A stretch of DNA of 64,000 bases from Stenotrophomonas maltophilia (GCF_900186865.1 NZ_LT906480.1:1754001-1818000), one strand, 5' to 3'; shown: positions 51,292 to 60,546, numbered from the stretch's first letter. Notes: generated from the letters alone by a model not told the origin. A program made the numbers and translations.

Positions 51292-51912
51292 TCAGCGTAG
51301 CTGGCTCTCAGCGAATTCCCAGTTGACCATCTGCCAGAACGCGTCCAGATAGCGCGCGCGATCATTCTGGTAGTCGGTGTAGCAGGCGTGCTCCCAGACA
51401 TCGCAGCACAGCAGCGGCGTGCTTTCACCCGTCAGCGGCGTGCCGGCATTGCGGGTCGCCTGGATGCCCAGCTGCCCGCCCGGATGCTGCACCAGCCACA
51501 CCCAGCCGGAGCCGAACAGGCCCAGTGCGGTACGGTTGAATTCCTCGCGCAGGCGCTGCACGTCGCCGAACTGGCGCTTCACCAGCTCGCCCAGGCGGCC
51601 CTGCGGTTCGCCACCGCCACGCGGTCGCAGGCACTGCCAGTAGAAGCCGTGGTTCCACGCCTGGGCGGCCGCATCGAACAGCTTGCCCTGGGCCTGGCGG
51701 ACGATCTCTTCCAGTGACGCGTCTTCCCACTCGGTGCCGAGGATGCCGGCATTGACCGCATCCACGTAGGCGCGATGGTGACGGCCGTGGTGCAGCTCCA
51801 GGGTCTGTGCGGACAGGTGCGGCTGCAGGGAGCCGGAAAGGTAGGGCAGGGCAGGCAATTCGACAGGCATGGACAGGTTCGTGGCCAGAGGGGCGGCGGC
51901 AGCCGGTTCCAT
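51292..51912 (-). CDS. sodB: superoxide dismutase, Fe/Mn family (SodB-like)
   Basis: About 206 residues (ATG 51912) or 192 (ATG 51870, MPVELPALPYLSGSLQPHLS). Metal ligands are in LELHHGRHHRAYVDAVNAG, AWNHGFYWQCLRP and CCDVWEHACYTDYQNDRARY with Asp and His. The NHGFYWQCL and VNWEFAESQL pattern resembles the iron form. Dismutates superoxide in the cytosol. Divergent from grxD (79-bp gap), a pair that also lies close together in E. coli. Metal use, iron or manganese, is not decided by sequence alone. Confidence 0.92.
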   Translation of the reverse strand: MEPAAAAPLATNLSMPVELPALPYLSGSLQPHLSAQTLELHHGRHHRAYVDAVNAGILGTEWEDASLEEIVRQAQGKLFDAAAQAWNHGFYWQCLRPRGGGEPQGRLGELVKRQFGDVQRLREEFNRTALGLFGSGWVWLVQHPGGQLGIQATRNAGTPLTGESTPLLCCDVWEHACYTDYQNDRARYLDAFWQMVNWEFAESQLR

Positions 51913-51991
51913 CCGCTTACAATGGCGGCTACCGTGGGCAGTCTAGCCGACCACCGCGGTCGGTTTGTCCGGCGAAGCAAGGAGTGAGGTT

Positions 51992-52312
51992 GTGGCGGTA
52001 ATGCAGCAAATCCAGGCCGAGGTCGATCGTTACCCGCTCGTGCTGTTCATGAAGGGTACCCCGCAATACCCGATGTGCGGTTTCTCCAGCCGCGCCGTAC
52101 AGGCGTTGATGGCAGCCGGCGCGGTCACCCTGCGCACCGTCAACGTGCTGGAAGAACCCGAGATCCGCGCCAACCTGCCGCGGTTCTCCAACCTGCCGAC
52201 CTTCCCGCAGCTGTTCATCAATGGAGAGCTGATCGGCGGCTGCGACATCGTCCTGGAACTGTTTGAAGCCGGCGAGCTCAAGCGCATCGTCGAAGAGGCG
52301 ACCCAGGGATGA
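51992..52312 (+). CDS. grxD: monothiol glutaredoxin GrxD
   Basis: 106 residues. CGFS active site in TPQYPMCGFSSRAVQALMAA, the KGTPQ insertion and TFPQLFINGELIGGCDIVLE define the GrxD class that carries or transfers 2Fe-2S clusters. The start is GTG at 51992, set by a strong AAGGAG seven bases before; a TTG further up (51965) lacks this. Overlaps the SDR gene by ATGA. Confidence 0.94.
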   Translation: MAVMQQIQAEVDRYPLVLFMKGTPQYPMCGFSSRAVQALMAAGAVTLRTVNVLEEPEIRANLPRFSNLPTFPQLFINGELIGGCDIVLELFEAGELKRIVEEATQG

Positions 52313-53085
52313 GTGCCTGGCCATCGACGTCACCGACCAAGGGGGCGCTCGATGGCCGCCCGTTGCAGGATCGCGTGGTGCTGGTTGCCGGCGCCGGCGG
52401 TGGGCTGGGCAGTGCGGCGGCCGTTGCCGCCGCCGCCGCCGGGGCCACCGTGGTCCTGCTGGGCCGCAAGCCGCGCCGCCTGGACCGTGTCTACGCCCAG
52501 GTCCAGGCCGTCGGCCCGGAACCGCTGCTGTATCCACTGGATCTGGAGGGTGCGGGCCCCGACGACTATGCCGAACTGGCCCAGGCCCTGCAGCGCGAGC
52601 TGGGGCGCCTGGATGGAATGCTGGTCTGTGCCGCCCATTTCCCCGGATTGACCCCGTTCGAACTGGCCGACCCGGCCAGTTTCGCCCGTGCGGTGCATGT
52701 CACCCTCACTGCCCCGGCGTGGCTGGCCCAGGCCTGCCTGCCGCTGCTGCGGCAGCGCGACGACGCGGCCCTGGTGTTTGCGGTCGATGCCTCCGAACGG
52801 GTGGGGCAGGCCTATTGGGGGGGATACGGTGTGGCCCAGCATGGCCTGCGCGGGCTGATCACCAGCCTGCATGACGAACTCGGCCGCAGCCCGGTGCGGG
52901 TCAGCGGCCTGTATCCGGGCCCCCTGCGCACGGCGCTGCGCGCCAGGGCCTATTCCGTCGACCAGGACCCGGCCGCCCGGGGCCCGGAGGCCGCCGCTGC
53001 GGCGGCCGTGACCCTGCTGTCCAGCGCTGGGCTTGCCTGGCGGGGCCGGATTCTCGACGCCAGTGAGGCGCCCCTGCCGGAATGA
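52309..53085 (+). CDS. SDR-family protein lacking the catalytic lysine (YciK-like)
   Basis: 258 residues. Rossmann motif VVLVAGAGGGLGSAAAVA (TGxxxGxG position), AAHFPGLTPFELADPASFA, VFAVDASERVGQAYWGGYGV. At the active site the pattern is Y-G-V-A-Q: the lysine of YxxxK is Gln (codon CAG at 52837-52839). The Ser is present as VDAS-ER. Similar in size to YciK-type dehydrogenases but likely altered or lost redox catalysis. Downstream of grxD, translationally coupled. Confidence 0.85.
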   Translation: MSAWPSTSPTKGALDGRPLQDRVVLVAGAGGGLGSAAAVAAAAAGATVVLLGRKPRRLDRVYAQVQAVGPEPLLYPLDLEGAGPDDYAELAQALQRELGRLDGMLVCAAHFPGLTPFELADPASFARAVHVTLTAPAWLAQACLPLLRQRDDAALVFAVDASERVGQAYWGGYGVAQHGLRGLITSLHDELGRSPVRVSGLYPGPLRTALRARAYSVDQDPAARGPEAAAAAAVTLLSSAGLAWRGRILDASEAPLPE

Positions 53086-53162
53086 GGCCGGGGGAAAGGT
53101 GGAGTGAAGATCCCGTCACGATTGCGTTGCGATCCGGTGCCGTTTGTCGCACAACCGTCACA

Positions 53163-53190
53163 TTGATGGCGTAGCGTGTTAATCTAGTGT
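53163..53190 (+). promoter_or_regulatory. probable promoter of the Oar-like receptor
   Basis: TTGATG (53163-53168), 16 bases, TAGTGT (53185-53190), followed by GTTAACC. It gives a leader of about 120 bases to the ATG at 53318. The 232-bp region holds no other gene. Confidence 0.4.
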
Positions 53191-53317
53191 TAACCGTTGT
53201 GGCTGCCTTCAGCCAAGCGGTAGGGAACCCCAGATAAATCTCCGACCAGCCACCCGCAGGGCTGTTTGGATGCGCTTTTTTTCCGCCATCGCCAACTCGC
53301 ATCGAGGCTACCGAAAA

Positions 53318-56300
53318 ATGACCCACCCACTCCGGATGTCCAAGCTCACCCTTGGTCTCGTGGCTGCGCTCGCCGCCGCTCCCGCCTTCGCCCAGAGCAC
53401 CTCTGCCGGTGTCGGCGGCCAGGTGATGTCCGCCGCAGGCCAGCCTGTCGCCGGCGCTGAAGTCACCATCACCCACACCGAGTCGGGCACCGTTTCGCGT
53501 GCCACCACCGATGCGTCGGGTCGATACAACGCGCGCGGCCTGCGCGTGGGTGGTCCGTACACCATCACCATCACCAAGTCCGGTGAAGGCACCAAGACCG
53601 AAGAGGGTGTCTACCTGAACCTGAACCAGGTCAACACCGTCAACGCCAACCTGGGCGGTGACCTGGCTGCGACCAACCTGGACGCGGTGAACGTTGTTGC
53701 GACCGCCGGCGGCCTGGACCTGTTCAGCGCCAACAAGATGGGCACTGGCAGCAACGTGACCCGCGAAACGATGGACGCGCTGCCGTCGGCCAACCGCAAC
53801 ATCCAGGACTACATCCGCCTGGACCCGCGCATCTCGCAGGTCAGCAAGGCTGACGGCGCGATCTCGGCCGGTGGCCAGAACACCCGCTACAACGCCATCC
53901 GCATCGACGGCATCAGCGCCTCCGATCCGTTCGGCCTGGGCTCCAACAACCTGCCGACCGAGCGTCAGCCGGTGTCGATGGATGCCATCCAGGAAATCAA
54001 CATCGACCTGGCCAACTACGACACCACCATCGCCGGCGGTACCGGTGCGGTGATCAACGCCGTGACCAAGTCGGGTACCAATGAGTTCCACGGCACCGTG
54101 TACGGTTCGTACCGCGACAAGGACATGATCCGTACGCGCCTGGAAGGTGACACGACGGACTTCAACGGCTTCAAGGACGAGAAGACCTACGGCATGACCC
54201 TGGGCGGCCCGATCGTCAAGGACAAGCTGTTCTTCTTCACCAACTATGAAAAGTACGAGCGTAGCGGCGGCGGCGTGAGCCTCGGCGAAACCCCGTACAA
54301 CAAGCCGAACGGCATCAGCGACGCCGACATCGCCCGCGTGCAGAAGCGCATGTCCGACCTGGGCTACCCGGTTGGCGGCATCGGCGCGCTGGACAACAAG
54401 ACCTCGATCGAAGAGTACGCGATCAAGCTCGACTGGAACATCAACGAGAACCACCGCGCGGCCCTGCGCTACAACAAGATGAAGCAGGACGTCGTCCGCT
54501 TCCCGCAGGTCAACAAAAGCGCCATCTCGCTGAGCGACTTCTGGTACACCCAGCCGACCCAGTACGAAACCTGGATGGGTGAACTGTTCAGTGACTGGTC
54601 CGAGAACTTCTCGACCGAGTTCAAGGTTTCGCACAAGGACTACTCGTCCAACCGCGTTGCTGCCTCGCACCTGCCGCAGATCCGCGTGCGCTTCGGCAAC
54701 AACTCGCTGTACCTGGGTACCGAGCAGAACACCCACACCAACATCGTCGAGTCGAAGGAACTGAGCGCCTTCGGTGCCGGTACCTGGTACATCGGTGACC
54801 ACACCGTCAAGTTCGGTTTCGATTACACCGACAACGACCTGATGAACTTCTACGGCCGCAACCTGTACGGCGCGTACGAGTTCGCCGATCTGGCTGCGTT
54901 TGAAGCCGGTACCCCGTCGGCCTACCAGGTGCGCGTCCCGCGCGCCGGCGGCAGCGTTGACGACATTCCGGCCAAGTTCCACCTGAAGAACACCGGCCTG
55001 TTCATCCAGGACACCTGGGCGATCAACTACAACCTGAGCCTGATGTTCGGTATCCGTATCGACATGCCGGACTTCAGCACCCAGCGCCTGTACAACCCGC
55101 GCATCGAACAGCTGTACGGCTTCAACAACACCCAGCTGGTCGACAAGAAGCTGTTCCAGCCGCGCGTCGGCTTCAACTACACCTTCGACACCGATCGTCC
55201 GACCCAGCTGCGCGGTGGCGTTGGCCTGTTCGGCGGCGCTGCTCCGAACGTGTGGCTGGCAGGTGCCTACCAGAACACCGGCCTGAACTACTCCGAGTAC
55301 AACCTGACCCGCAACCCGGGTGGCTTCAGCTTCGACGCCGACAACCCGTACATCCCGAACCCGTCGCTGGCCTCGGCCCGCCAGAACGTTGACCTGATCG
55401 CTCCGGGCACCCGTCTGCCGTCGGTGTGGAAGGCCAACCTGGCGTTCGACCACGAGCTGCCGTGGTACGGCATCGTGGCGTCGGCTGAAGTGCTGTTCAC
55501 CAAGGTCAAGGATGGACTGTACTTCGACCGCCTGGACGTGATGACCCCGAATGCCAACCGTTCGGTCGGTCAGGACGGTCGCGCGCTGTACTGGAACGAC
55601 TACGGCATGAATGGTGCCAATGCCGGCCCGAACGGCATGCAGGCTGGCCAGAAGAATGGTCGCGCCTGCTCGGCGACCGATCGGACCTGCCCGGGTGACC
55701 GCGTCAACCGTCCGGGTGACATCGGCGACGTGATCCTGCTGCGCAATACCGACAAGGGTCGCGGTTCGCAGGCTACCTTCTCGCTGGCCAAGCCGCTGAC
55801 CGAGAACTGGGGCTGGTCGCTGGGTTACACCTACACCCAGTCCAAGGAAGTGAGCCCGCTGTCCAGCTCGCAGAACACCTCGAACTGGAACAACACGCTG
55901 AGCCTGAACGCCAACGACAACGTTGCGTACAACTCGCGCTACGCGATCAAGGACCGCATCACCGGTACCCTGGAGTGGAAGCACAACTTCTTCGGTGACA
56001 ACGCCACCCGCGTTGGCCTGTTCTATGAAGGCCGTTCGGGCCGTCCGTACAGCTACGTCTACTACAACGACGTGAATGGCGACGGTGCCGGTACCAACGA
56101 CCTGTTCTACGTGCCGAAGGGCCCGGGTGACGTGATCTTCACCGGCGGCGCCGACATGGAGAAGAAGTTCTTCGAATGGCTGGCGCAGAATCCGGAACTC
56201 GAGGCCTACCGTGGCAGCGTGGTCCCGGCCAACTCGCACCGTGCCAAGTGGGTCAACAGCTTCGACGTCCGTATCAGCCAGGAATTCCCGGGCTTCGTGA

Positions 56301-56563
56301 AGGGTCACAAGGGTGAAGTCGCCCTGGACATCATGAATGTCGGCAACCTGCTGAACAAGAAGTGGGGCCTGATCGACGACTACGGCTTCTACGCCACCCG
56401 TCGCGTTGCCAACTACTCGGGTATCGACCCGGCTACCGGCAAGTACCTGTACAACTTCACCGGCCGTACCGACAATTCCTCGATCCAGGAAAACAATAAC
56501 GACAAGGGCAACACCGCCGTGTCGCGTTGGTCGATGCAGCTGACCCTGAAGTACAAGTTCTGA
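53318..56563 (+). CDS. Oar-like TonB-dependent receptor
   Basis: 1,081 residues from ATG 53318, with GAGGCTACCG ahead of it; signal peptide LTLGLVAALAAAPAFA. Next a carboxypeptidase-regulatory-like domain (VGGQVMSAAGQPVAGAEVTI, residues ~30-110), then the plug (SANRNIQDYIRLDPRISQVS, YNAIRIDGISASDPFG, IAGGTGAVINAVTKSGTNEF) and a large beta-barrel closing with SRWSMQLTLKYKF. This is the Oar type rather than the siderophore type. Codon use is highly biased to G/C third positions and the terminator is strong, suggesting high expression. Substrate unknown; the family includes peptide, adhesion and nutrient receptors. It is followed by a perfect terminator. Confidence 0.92.
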   Translation: MTHPLRMSKLTLGLVAALAAAPAFAQSTSAGVGGQVMSAAGQPVAGAEVTITHTESGTVSRATTDASGRYNARGLRVGGPYTITITKSGEGTKTEEGVYLNLNQVNTVNANLGGDLAATNLDAVNVVATAGGLDLFSANKMGTGSNVTRETMDALPSANRNIQDYIRLDPRISQVSKADGAISAGGQNTRYNAIRIDGISASDPFGLGSNNLPTERQPVSMDAIQEINIDLANYDTTIAGGTGAVINAVTKSGTNEFHGTVYGSYRDKDMIRTRLEGDTTDFNGFKDEKTYGMTLGGPIVKDKLFFFTNYEKYERSGGGVSLGETPYNKPNGISDADIARVQKRMSDLGYPVGGIGALDNKTSIEEYAIKLDWNINENHRAALRYNKMKQDVVRFPQVNKSAISLSDFWYTQPTQYETWMGELFSDWSENFSTEFKVSHKDYSSNRVAASHLPQIRVRFGNNSLYLGTEQNTHTNIVESKELSAFGAGTWYIGDHTVKFGFDYTDNDLMNFYGRNLYGAYEFADLAAFEAGTPSAYQVRVPRAGGSVDDIPAKFHLKNTGLFIQDTWAINYNLSLMFGIRIDMPDFSTQRLYNPRIEQLYGFNNTQLVDKKLFQPRVGFNYTFDTDRPTQLRGGVGLFGGAAPNVWLAGAYQNTGLNYSEYNLTRNPGGFSFDADNPYIPNPSLASARQNVDLIAPGTRLPSVWKANLAFDHELPWYGIVASAEVLFTKVKDGLYFDRLDVMTPNANRSVGQDGRALYWNDYGMNGANAGPNGMQAGQKNGRACSATDRTCPGDRVNRPGDIGDVILLRNTDKGRGSQATFSLAKPLTENWGWSLGYTYTQSKEVSPLSSSQNTSNWNNTLSLNANDNVAYNSRYAIKDRITGTLEWKHNFFGDNATRVGLFYEGRSGRPYSYVYYNDVNGDGAGTNDLFYVPKGPGDVIFTGGADMEKKFFEWLAQNPELEAYRGSVVPANSHRAKWVNSFDVRISQEFPGFVKGHKGEVALDIMNVGNLLNKKWGLIDDYGFYATRRVANYSGIDPATGKYLYNFTGRTDNSSIQENNNDKGNTAVSRWSMQLTLKYKF

Positions 56564-56590
56564 TCCTTCAGGGCTTGAAGCAGTAAGTAG

Positions 56591-56614
56591 AACGGCCGGG
56601 GAAACCCGGCCGTT
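56591..56614 (+). terminator. Rho-independent terminator of the Oar-like gene
   Basis: AACGGCCGGG-gaaa-CCCGGCCGTT, a perfect 10-bp stem with a GAAA tetraloop-type turn, then TTCC. It begins 28 bases after the stop codon. Confidence 0.85.
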
Positions 56615-56634
56615 TTCCGTTCAGGCGAAAGTCC

Positions 56635-56761
56635 TTGCAGGCCACTCTGCATCGGCGTAGCATCCAGAAATGTGCGCGGTGCCAACGCCGCCGATGCGGT
56701 CCCGGAAAGGCGAACGCGGGGAGCACACATCCAACGGTCGGGCTTCCCGGCCGTTTTGCTT
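56635..56761 (+). ncRNA. candidate small RNA or attenuated leader
   Basis: A promoter-like pair TTGCAG (56635-56640) and TAGCAT (56658-56663), 17 bases apart, is followed about 90 bases later by a terminator (56733-56755 with a T-rich tail). The expected transcript (from ~56670) can close on itself: ATGTGC at its start pairs with GCACACAT at 56722-56730. It stands between the Oar terminator and ppnN with no open frame that looks coding. It could be a free sRNA or the leader of ppnN with premature termination. No known RNA family was recognised. Confidence 0.5.
56733..56755 (+). terminator. terminator hairpin upstream of ppnN
   Basis: AACGGTCGGG-ctt-CCCGGCCGTT, ten pairs with one G-T, followed by TTGCTTTTT. 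It resembles the Oar terminator in sequence and stem length and lies 53 bases before the ppnN start. Confidence 0.75.
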
Positions 56762-56808
56762 TTTAAGGGGGCGGCAGTACAGTCGGAAACCTTGAAGGAA
56801 GCAAAAAA

Positions 56809-58203
56809 TTGGACATGACCACGAACGAAAAATCAGCCCGCGCACTGCCGGTGCAGGACGCGCGGATCTACCCGCGCGGTGGGCTGGATGTGCTGTCGCG
56901 GGCCGAAGTGGCCCGCCTGCGCGATGCCTCTGCCGGCGGCATGCACGAGCTGCTGCGCCGCTGCGCGCTGGCCGTGCTGACCAGCGGCAGTGCCTCTGAC
57001 GATCCGCGCGCGGCGCGCGATCTGTATCCCGATTTCGACATCCAGGTGGCGCAGCAGGATCGCGGCGTGCGCATCGACCTGGTCAACGCACCGGCCATGG
57101 CCTTCGTCGATGGCGAGATCATCCGCGGTGTTGCCGAACTGCTGTTCGCCGTGGTGCGTGACCTGGCCTACATGGCCATCGAGATGGGCCCTGCCTACGC
57201 GGCCGAGCTGGAGTCGTCCGAGGGCATCACCAACGCGGTGTTCGGCCTGCTGCGCAATGCGCGCATCCTCAACCCGGGTGACCCGAACCTGGTGGTGTGC
57301 TGGGGCGGCCACTCGATCTCGCGCGACGAGTATCTGTACACCAAGCAGGTGGGCTATGAACTGGGCCTGCGCGGCCTGGACATCTGCACCGGCTGCGGCC
57401 CGGGCGCGATGAAGGGTCCGATGAAGGGTGCCACGATCGCACATGCCAAGCAGCGCCGTACCGTGACGCGCTACATCGGCCTGACCGAGCCGGGCATCAT
57501 CGCCGCCGAGTCGCCGAACCCGATCGTCAACCACCTGGTGATCATGCCGGACATCGAGAAGCGCCTGGAGGCCTTCGTCCGCATCGGCCACGGCATCATT
57601 GTGTTCGCCGGTGGCGTCGGTACCGCCGAGGAGATCCTGTACCTGCTCGGCATCCTGCTGCGCGAGGAAAACAAGGACCTGCCGTTCCCGCTGATACTGA
57701 CCGGACCGACCGTGGCGGCGCCGTACTTCGAGCAGATCGACCGCTTCATCCGCCTGACCCTGGGTGACGCGGCCGCCGAGCGCTACGAGATCATCATCGG
57801 CGACCCGGTGGCGGTGGCGAAGAAGATGGCCAATGGCATCAAGCGCGTGCGCGAGCACCGCCTGGCGCAGAAGGACTCGTTCTTCTTCAACTGGTCGATC
57901 GAGATTCCGTGGGAGTACCAGCAGCCGTTCGTGCCCACCCACGAGGCGATGGCCGCATTGGACCTGCACCACGGGCGTGCGCCGCATGCGCTGGCGGCCG
58001 ACCTGCGCCGCGCGTTCTCGGGCATCGTCGCCGGCAACGTGAAGGAAGACGGCATGCGTCGCATCGAACAGTTCGGACCGTTCCAGATCCATGGCGACCC
58101 GGACATGATGCAGGCGCTGGACGCGTTGCTGCGCGCTTTCGTCGAGCAGCGCCGGATGAAGATCTCCGGCGAATACCAGCCCTGCTACCAGGTGCTGGCC
58201 TGA
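56809..58203 (+). CDS. ppnN: nucleotide 5'-monophosphate nucleosidase PpnN (LOG family)
   Basis: 464 residues, the length of E. coli PpnN/YgdH. The LOG-type site is DICTGCGPGAMKGPMKGATI and IIVFAGGVGTAEEILYLLGI (PGGxGT-like), with PNPIVNHLVIMPDIEKRLEA; PpnN-specific N- and C-terminal parts flank it (FFFNWSIEIPWEYQQPFVPT). Cleaves purine and pyrimidine 5'-monophosphates to base and ribose 5-phosphate; the E. coli enzyme is stimulated by (p)ppGpp. The start could be TTG 56809, which has AAGGAAG at good distance, or ATG 56815. Confidence 0.93.
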   Translation: MDMTTNEKSARALPVQDARIYPRGGLDVLSRAEVARLRDASAGGMHELLRRCALAVLTSGSASDDPRAARDLYPDFDIQVAQQDRGVRIDLVNAPAMAFVDGEIIRGVAELLFAVVRDLAYMAIEMGPAYAAELESSEGITNAVFGLLRNARILNPGDPNLVVCWGGHSISRDEYLYTKQVGYELGLRGLDICTGCGPGAMKGPMKGATIAHAKQRRTVTRYIGLTEPGIIAAESPNPIVNHLVIMPDIEKRLEAFVRIGHGIIVFAGGVGTAEEILYLLGILLREENKDLPFPLILTGPTVAAPYFEQIDRFIRLTLGDAAAERYEIIIGDPVAVAKKMANGIKRVREHRLAQKDSFFFNWSIEIPWEYQQPFVPTHEAMAALDLHHGRAPHALAADLRRAFSGIVAGNVKEDGMRRIEQFGPFQIHGDPDMMQALDALLRAFVEQRRMKISGEYQPCYQVLA

Positions 58204-58364
58204 GCCCGGGCCGGTGCGATGGGGATCGCGCCGGCCGGGGTGGGAAGGTGCGGGTCGTCAAGGCTTTGACGCCCGTCGCCCTGGATTGACCGTTCATCCT
58301 GCCGCCGCTTGCTGGTGGCGGGACGATGGCCCATCGTGGCCACCAACACGCTGGGGAGCGTCCA

Positions 58365-58880
58365 ATGTCTTTGCGCCGGCAAAACGGCTTCACGCTGGTC
58401 GAGTTGATGATCACGCTGGTCATCCTGGTCATTCTGGCCAGCATCTCCTATCCCAGCTTCCGCACCGCGATGCGCTCGAACCGGCTGACCACCACCAACA
58501 ACGAGGTGATCGGTCTGTTGTCGCTCGCTCGCAGCGAGGCCATCCGCAACCGCCATGGTGGCGGGGTGTGCGGCAGCAGCAACGGCACGTCCTGCGATGG
58601 TGAGTGGAGCAAGGGCATGCTGGCCTGGGGCGACGCCGATGGCGATGGCTCAGTCAGCGGCAGCGAAAGCGTGCTGCGCTTCTCCAAGGGCAGCAGCAGC
58701 CTGGCGGTCGAGGCTCCCAGCCCAACCGTCATCACCTTCGATTCCCAGGGACGCCGCCGCGCGTCCGCCGACCAGGTCGTGAGCCTGGTGCCGCAAGGCT
58801 GCAAGACGGGTGACCCCATGCGGACCCTGACCGTCCTGTTCTCCGGCCAGGTCCGCTCCACCGCAGGAACCTGCAAATGA
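58365..58880 (+). CDS. fimT: minor pilin FimT/GspH-like
   Basis: 171 residues from ATG 58365, with GGGGAGCG before it. Prepilin cleavage site and helix: RRQNG|FTLVELMITLVILV with Glu at +5. GspH/FimT-type globular domain: NRLTTTNNEVIGLLSLARSE, AIRNRHGGGVCGSS, and a C-terminal Cys near CKTGDPMRTLTVLFSGQV. First gene of the minor-pilin operon; the next gene overlaps it by ATGA. Confidence 0.92.
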   Translation: MSLRRQNGFTLVELMITLVILVILASISYPSFRTAMRSNRLTTTNNEVIGLLSLARSEAIRNRHGGGVCGSSNGTSCDGEWSKGMLAWGDADGDGSVSGSESVLRFSKGSSSLAVEAPSPTVITFDSQGRRRASADQVVSLVPQGCKTGDPMRTLTVLFSGQVRSTAGTCK

Positions 58881-59377
58881 AACGTCGTCGTTCCGGCATG
58901 GGCGGGCCTGCCCGCAGTCGTGGCTTCAGCCTGATCGAGGTGCTGATCGCGCTGCTGGTGCTGGCGTTCGGCCTGCTTGGCTTTGCGCTGCTGCAGACCA
59001 TGAACGTGCGGTTCGTGCAGAGCGCCAGCCAGCGCACCCAGGCCACCAGCCTGGCCTACGATCTGATCGAGCTGATGCGCGTACAGCGCAGCGAAACCCT
59101 CAACGGTGGCGAATACACCAAGGCCTCCTTCACTGCCGGCTCGGTCACCGCGCCGGCTGGCCCCTGCACCTGGCCCAACAGTGCCGACGTGACAGCCTCC
59201 AAGGCGAACGTGGCGCGCTGGCAATGCCAGGTCGTCAAGGTGCTGGGAGGCAAGGCCAGCGCCAACGTGACCGTCAATGATGGTCTGGTCACGGTGGGCA
59301 TCGGCTGGGGAGACGAGCGATGGAACGCAGCCAATCCCGACAGCATCACCACGTTCACCCTGGTTACCCGTCTATGA
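58877..59377 (+). CDS. pilV: minor pilin PilV
   Basis: 166 residues. Prepilin motif SRG|FSLIEVLIALLVLAFG with Glu +5, then LLGFALLQTMNVRFVQSASQ and RTQATSLAYDLIELMRVQRS, typical of PilV. A Cys pair is in PCTWPNSADV and RWQCQVVK. Processed by PilD and built into the pilus tip complex. Overlaps both neighbours by ATGA. Confidence 0.9.
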   Translation: MKRRRSGMGGPARSRGFSLIEVLIALLVLAFGLLGFALLQTMNVRFVQSASQRTQATSLAYDLIELMRVQRSETLNGGEYTKASFTAGSVTAPAGPCTWPNSADVTASKANVARWQCQVVKVLGGKASANVTVNDGLVTVGIGWGDERWNAANPDSITTFTLVTRL

Positions 59378-60543
59378 AGCGCGCGCCTTCCGCTGCCAGC
59401 CATGCGGCTGGCCTCTCGCTGGTTGAACTGCTGATCTCGCTGGTCATCGGCCTGGTGCTGATGCTGGGCGTGACCCAGATCTTCATGGCTTCGCGGGCGG
59501 CCTCGCAGCTGTCCGAAGGTGTCGCGCGCACCCAGGAGAACGCCCGATTCGCATTGGAGTTCCTCGAGCGCGACATCCGGATGGCCGGGCACATGGGCTG
59601 CGTGAATGACCAGGCGCACCTGGTGCGCGCCCAGGACAGTGTCAAGGTCAACATTGCCGGCGTGAAGTCGGGTGATGGCAGCCCGATGGACTTCTCGGTG
59701 CCGATCCAGGGTTACGAGGCACAGGGCACCGCGCCTGGCAACAAGCTGACCCTCGGCGCAAGCTGGGGGGCTGCCGGCAGCACGCCGTCGGCGATCACCA
59801 ATCTGAAGCCCAAACCGCTTGGCGGCAGCGACATCATCGTGATGCGCTACCTTGCGCCGGAAGGCTCGCCGGTGCTGTCCATCGGCTCCGGTACTTCGCC
59901 GGACATCACGATCGCCAGTGACGCGGCGGCCCGCCTGTCGGCCGGTGCCGTCACCACGCCCTCGGCGTTTGCCGTGGCCGATTGCAGCAAAGTGGACGTG
60001 TTTGCGGGAAAAATCGCCGGCAGCACGATCACGGCCAGCAAAGCCGATCTCTCGGCGTATTCGGCCAACAACGCGGTGACCATGGTCTATCGGGTGGAAT
60101 CGATGGCGTACTACGTGGCAACGAATACCGCCGGCGAACCCGCGCTGTACCGCGCGCGTGGCGCTGGCGACAACACGTTCGCCACCGGTGAGGAGCTGGT
60201 GGAGGGCATTGAGAGCCTGCAGTTCCTCTACGGCCAGGATACCGAGACGGCGATCAGCAGCACCGCGCCGCCGACCGGGGTAATCGCCTTCCAGAAGACT
60301 GCCAGCGGGGTCAGTACCGGTACCGATGCCGCCGCTGTCGCTGCGTGGCGACGGGTTGGCCTGGTGCAGTTTGGACTGCTGGTGCGCAGCCCGCAGCGCG
60401 CCGCGGCCGAGCAGGCCAATACGGCCGTGGCCCAGCTGGGCGTGCTCGGCGTTGGCTTCAATCCGCCCACGACCTACGACGATCGTTACCGTGCCTCCTA
60501 CGAGGTGTCCGTGGCACTGCGCAACCGACTGTTCGGGAACTGA
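59374..60543 (+). CDS. pilW: minor pilin PilW
   Basis: 389 residues from ATG 59374 (MKRAPSAASHAAGLSLVELL). Prepilin site AAG|LSLVELLISLVIGLVL with Glu +5, then QIFMASRAASQLSEGVARTQ and ENARFALEFLERDIRMAGHM, the PilW signature. Large globular domain ending GFNPPTTYDDRYRASYEVSV. Required with PilV, PilX and PilY1 for pilus assembly priming. Confidence 0.92.
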   Translation: MKRAPSAASHAAGLSLVELLISLVIGLVLMLGVTQIFMASRAASQLSEGVARTQENARFALEFLERDIRMAGHMGCVNDQAHLVRAQDSVKVNIAGVKSGDGSPMDFSVPIQGYEAQGTAPGNKLTLGASWGAAGSTPSAITNLKPKPLGGSDIIVMRYLAPEGSPVLSIGSGTSPDITIASDAAARLSAGAVTTPSAFAVADCSKVDVFAGKIAGSTITASKADLSAYSANNAVTMVYRVESMAYYVATNTAGEPALYRARGAGDNTFATGEELVEGIESLQFLYGQDTETAISSTAPPTGVIAFQKTASGVSTGTDAAAVAAWRRVGLVQFGLLVRSPQRAAAEQANTAVAQLGVLGVGFNPPTTYDDRYRASYEVSVALRNRLFGN

Positions 60544-60546
60544 CCC

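Noticed and set aside
52901..56308. A 1,135-codon open frame on the minus strand opposite the Oar-like gene
   Set aside because: It has low-complexity Val/Arg/Gly-rich content, no family features, and is the codon-bias shadow of a highly biased GC-rich gene on the plus strand.
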